From Vibrio variabilis (GTDB lineage: Bacteria > Pseudomonadota > Gammaproteobacteria > Enterobacterales > Vibrionaceae), in contig NZ_JYJK01000087.1 in the NCBI RefSeq assembly GCF_003263785.1, positions 247,674 to 311,673 of the forward strand: DNA of 64,000 nucleotides. Direction: 5' to 3'. Shown one piece after another: positions 62,501-64,000 of this stretch. The translations under genes were made by a program, and so were the position numbers. The notes beneath the pieces were generated by a model. That model saw nothing but the letters and a program-made list of their open reading frames with translations. It had not been told where the DNA came from and made no database searches. Numbering within the stretch: position 1 is the first letter of the stretch; every line of letters begins with the position of its first letter.

Positions 62501-64000
62501 GATACTGGAGCATCATTGACCGCGATGACTTCAATTCCAGCCGTTGTACCAACGGTTGCTCCGTCTTCATCAGCAACAATCACATCCAACGCTACATCAC
62601 CATTGAAGTTTTCGTTTGGCGCGAAGCTGTAGGTACCGTCACCGTTGTCGGTGAAGATACCGTCCGTACCTGAGTACGACACATCACTGACACTCACCTC
62701 GCCTTCTACGTCACTTGAGTTGGCAAGTAGTTGGTCATCGGAGATAGTGATGATGCCATCTTCATTCACTAAGTATGTGGTTGAACCGGCCACTGGAATG
62801 TCATTGACCGACTCAACAGTCACATCAATGTTGGCTTCTGTGGTGGTTGTGCCATCGCTTACTGAGAAGCTTAAGTCCACTTCACCATTGAAGTTCTCGT
62901 TTGGCGCAAAGGTATACGTACCGTCACCGTTGTCGGTGAACACACCTTCAGTACCAGAATAGCTAACATCAGCGACTGATAGGTCATCACCATCAATGTC
63001 AGATGCACCCGCTAGAAGCTGCTCGTCCGTGAACGTCAACGAGCCATCTTCTTGGATTGTGTAACCGACATCTTCCACGACCGCTGCGTCATTCACTGGG
63101 TTCACAGTCAAATCTGCATTTGCGACGATGGTGTCGGTGCCATCTGAGATGTCGAAGCTGAGGTCAATGTCACCATTGAAATCTGCATCTGGTGTGATGG
63201 TGAATGAGCCATCTTCATTAGCCGTTACGGTAACGTTGTCACCTGCGCTTAGGTTAGCCGCAGTCAGATCATCGCCGTCCACATCACTTGCTTGGGACAG
63301 AAGTTGCTCTTGAGTCAGCGTGATAGAGCCATCTTCGTCAACGGAGTAAGCCAAGTCACCTGAGACTGGAGCGTCATTGACCGCGATAACGTCAATACCG
63401 GCAGTGGTCTCTGCGGTTGCACCGTCTTCATCAGCAACGGTCACGTCAAGAGAGACATTACCGTTGAAGTTTTCGTTTGGCGCAAAGCTATAAGTACCAT
63501 CACCATTATCGGTAAAGATACCGTCTGTACCTGAGTAAGAGACATCGCTTACACTCACCTCGCCTTCAACATCACTTGAGTTCGCAAGCAATTGGTCGTC
63601 AGAGATGGTGATAATGCCGTCTTCATTGACTGAGTATGTGGTTGAACCGGCCACTGGAATGTCGTTGACCGACTCAACCGTCACATCAATGTTAGCTTCT
63701 GTGGTGGTCGTGCCATCGCTCACTGAGAAGCTTAAGTCCACGTCACCATTGAAGTTCTCGTTTGGTGCGAAGGTATACGTACCGTCACCATTATCGGTGA
63801 ACACACCTTCAGTACCAGAGTAGCTGACATCTGCTACAGACAAGTCATCGCCATCAATGTCTGACGCGCCAGCAAGAAGCTGCTCATCAGTAAAGGTCAA
63901 CGAGCCATCTTCTTGGATGGTGTAACCGACATCTTCCACAACTGCTGCGTCATTCACTGGGTTTACAGTGAGGTCTGCATTGGCCACAATGGTGTCGGTA
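59563..64000 (-). CDS. Giant cadherin-like (tandem-95 type) repeat adhesin, C-terminal part
   Basis: At least 1,478 codons; the gene continues past the window. Reading 5' to 3' it consists of domains of about 95 residues, each starting V-N-D-x-P/A-V and containing EDG-x-I-T/x-T, ASDVDGDDL, NGDG-T-Y-T/x-F-P-N-x-F-NG, typical Ca-binding cadherin-like or VCBS-related adhesin modules. At least nine canonical repeats are followed by divergent ones, a Ser/Thr/Glu-rich stretch (TEPETAASDTETVQESVEAT) and a Gly/Asp/Ser-rich tail ending HDIDDNNF. No RTX nonapeptides are seen, though the tail composition could be a type I secretion signal. Very acidic, no Cys visible in the repeats. Function in attachment is inferred from architecture. 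Confidence 0.88.
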   Translation of the reverse strand, partial: TDTIVANADLTVNPVNDAAVVEDVGYTIQEDGSLTFTDEQLLAGASDIDGDDLSVADVSYSGTEGVFTDNGDGTYTFAPNENFNGDVDLSFSVSDGTTTTEANIDVTVESVNDIPVAGSTTYSVNEDGIITISDDQLLANSSDVEGEVSVSDVSYSGTDGIFTDNGDGTYSFAPNENFNGNVSLDVTVADEDGATAETTAGIDVIAVNDAPVSGDLAYSVDEDGSITLTQEQLLSQASDVDGDDLTAANLSAGDNVTVTANEDGSFTITPDADFNGDIDLSFDISDGTDTIVANADLTVNPVNDAAVVEDVGYTIQEDGSLTFTDEQLLAGASDIDGDDLSVADVSYSGTEGVFTDNGDGTYTFAPNENFNGEVDLSFSVSDGTTTTEANIDVTVESVNDIPVAGSTTYLVNEDGIITISDDQLLANSSDVEGEVSVSDVSYSGTDGIFTDNGDGTYSFAPNENFNGDVALDVIVADEDGATVGTTAGIEVIAVNDAPVSGDLAYSVDEDGSITLTQEQLLAQAGDVDGDALTASNLTAGDNATVTDNGDGSFTITPDANFNGDIDLNFDISDGTETIVANADLTVNPVNDAATSDPVNLEGIEDNAIIISQEDLLKHAQDIDGDDLTARDLSIDESFGSLVDNTDGTWTFTPTENFNGDVPFNFNVDDGTELTPVQGNIDIAAVNDEPQAPAIEMQGEEDQIMVIDPDYILAQASDLDGDELTLESISVNSPQNAQLQQQPDGMYHLVTSQDFNGLVELAYEISDGEATAEGSLNVDVIPVNDAPFNDGNAFLTTNEDGAFTFDSSDMLDLFGDIDTENLVISRIIMPDGEDAGDLNDNGDGTWTFTPTGDFAGTSGLQVVASDGEFETALDVPVFVRPVADGAVITTDHEGPLVFSEDSTGHLGLNVDLIDDSEMLSNLVMTGFPVGFEVSDGENTVIITEPGQMISITNWNIDDLQLTPPEDYSGNFFVTVSATTVDYGDEPLPEPEGSEIAGDFDTTLGEPIILTEADLIGMAQNIDANDDDAIQMVHLVDPNQGTMVDNGDGTWTFSPADGFTGEVDFAYVVERDGILHDEQSTIGVHENEGQITDGPQIESIASATVEESEPLNFTDSDMLGTLSSETGEMSIESVTLLEGEGLIESDGQGGYQFTPAEGYTGSAQIGFVASDGENSVESHFNITVDEQTSGAVEPLAQSDDGSIGISGEQVLQNLDVADDASLSELNYTGDEGALVPSGDDQWTFWPDPEFSGDIPLEATVQSGGEEQTLETTMNVETAPEATSVSSTEPETAASDTETVQESVEATSADETNTEDEGADVTAAPGTDVNLSIPDEVTSAEGVEQVELSGIPEGASVSGALDNGDGTYTVSGDLSQPVTMSLGDTFEGEASISFQGVDELDTPIEGATATTTIEVDDQYAMQASSQAPTDTSGLQDAGGSGDWTSGDNTDTGVDFTDDSGSFGHDDQSSGGSQHDIDDNNF
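59865..59877. promoter_or_regulatory. matS site (exact consensus)
   Basis: GTGACATTGTCAC fits GTGACRNYGTCAC at every position. It lies within the adhesin coding sequence, about 510 bp from dif, where MatP sites are expected. Confidence 0.75.
62230..64000 (-). repeat. 861-bp tandem super-repeat in the adhesin gene
   Basis: The segment beginning near 62230 (around attgaccggattcacggtca) recurs near 63091 and again near 63952, exactly 861 bp (287 codons) apart each time. Each unit contains three different domains (starting VNDAAV, VNDIPV and VNDAPV). Two complete copies lie in the window and a third starts at its edge. The copies differ at scattered positions, mostly synonymous, so they are not a recent duplication artefact. 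Confidence 0.85.

Noticed and set aside
59909..63823. Several long plus-strand open frames opposite the adhesin
   Set aside because: Repetitive Ser/Pro/Val-rich translations are a composition effect of the repeat codons on the opposite strand; no ribosome sites.
62230..63990. Regular repeats that might suggest a CRISPR array
   Set aside because: Period is 861 bp and in phase with the coding frame; no short direct repeats with unique spacers anywhere in the window.
1..64000. The TolC/OmpA genes at the left edge and the giant adhesin at the right edge as one type I secretion locus
   Set aside because: They are 58 kb apart with the whole core region between, and the adhesin end shows no RTX repeats. 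A functional link is possible but nothing here supports it.
1..64000. tRNA or rRNA genes
   Set aside because: No cloverleaf with T-loop consensus or rRNA-like sequence was seen on either strand by eye.

Overview
The window looks like the replication-terminus region of the larger chromosome of a Vibrio species. Protein sequences throughout read as Vibrionaceae. The order pyrD-zapC-rlmKL-uup ... rmf-fabA-ycbZ-matP is the gammaproteobacterial ter-proximal order known from E. coli. Three terminus markers are present: the gene for the Ter-macrodomain protein MatP, an exact matS-type site at 59865, and two dif-like XerC/XerD sites at 50473 and 59330. The species cannot be fixed from the sequence alone.

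Layout. 1-1445: end of an OmpA-family gene and a TolC-family outer-membrane channel with a TTG start (minus strand). 1841-4659: housekeeping genes rlmI, acyP, tusE and a Bax-inhibitor-1 family gene. 4890-9059: a general amino-acid ABC importer operon (binding protein, two permeases, ATPase) with an intercistronic stem-loop after the binding protein. 9518-16168: a siroheme-synthase relative with a vestigial methylase domain, yajQ, an AroH-like DAHP synthase, a decayed PEP-synthase domain protein, a DUF4442 protein, an unknown membrane protein and cvfB. 16477-27085: rsmF, letB, letA, an ABC exporter, msrC, proQ and prc, the same neighbourhood as E. coli yebR-yebS-yebT-yebU/proQ/prc. 27272-36021: an exported two-repeat protein, pepN, a DUF2835 gene and the 180-kDa-type NAD-glutamate dehydrogenase. 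36229-48885: pyrD, zapC, rlmKL, a glutaredoxin, uup, a GlyGly-CTERM protein, rmf, fabA, the Lon-like ycbZ, matP, a DUF3634 gene and a small unknown gene.

48886-59562 is accessory. An AT-rich gap leads to a truncated ISNCY-family insertion sequence, which abuts an 8.9-kb filamentous prophage (inovirus) lying exactly between the two dif-like sites. The phage carries its module on the minus strand: two small genes, the RstA-like replication initiator, an RstB-like ssDNA-binding protein, small coat proteins, the pVIII major coat protein plus terminator, a 26-residue protein, the pIII-like adsorption protein, a pVI-like protein and Zot. A small gene under a perfect palindrome that contains an SOS-type box follows. 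A repressor gene runs the other way, with three operator repeats in front of it, and its 3' end is formed by the attachment site itself. From 59563 to the window end is the C-terminal 1.48 kaa of a giant cadherin-like repeat adhesin built from an 861-bp (287-residue) super-repeat.

A striking global property is that at least nine genes are split by eleven single-base indels (yccA, rsmF twice, letA, gdhB, matP, the IS transposase, a phage gene, zot, rstB), and pVIII also has a shifted C-terminus. Most are one base missing from a short run. Adding one base restores a family-length protein each time. Because conserved housekeeping genes and active-looking phage genes are hit alike, consensus error in the assembly is more likely than biological decay. 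I give the full span of each gene and mark where the frame breaks.
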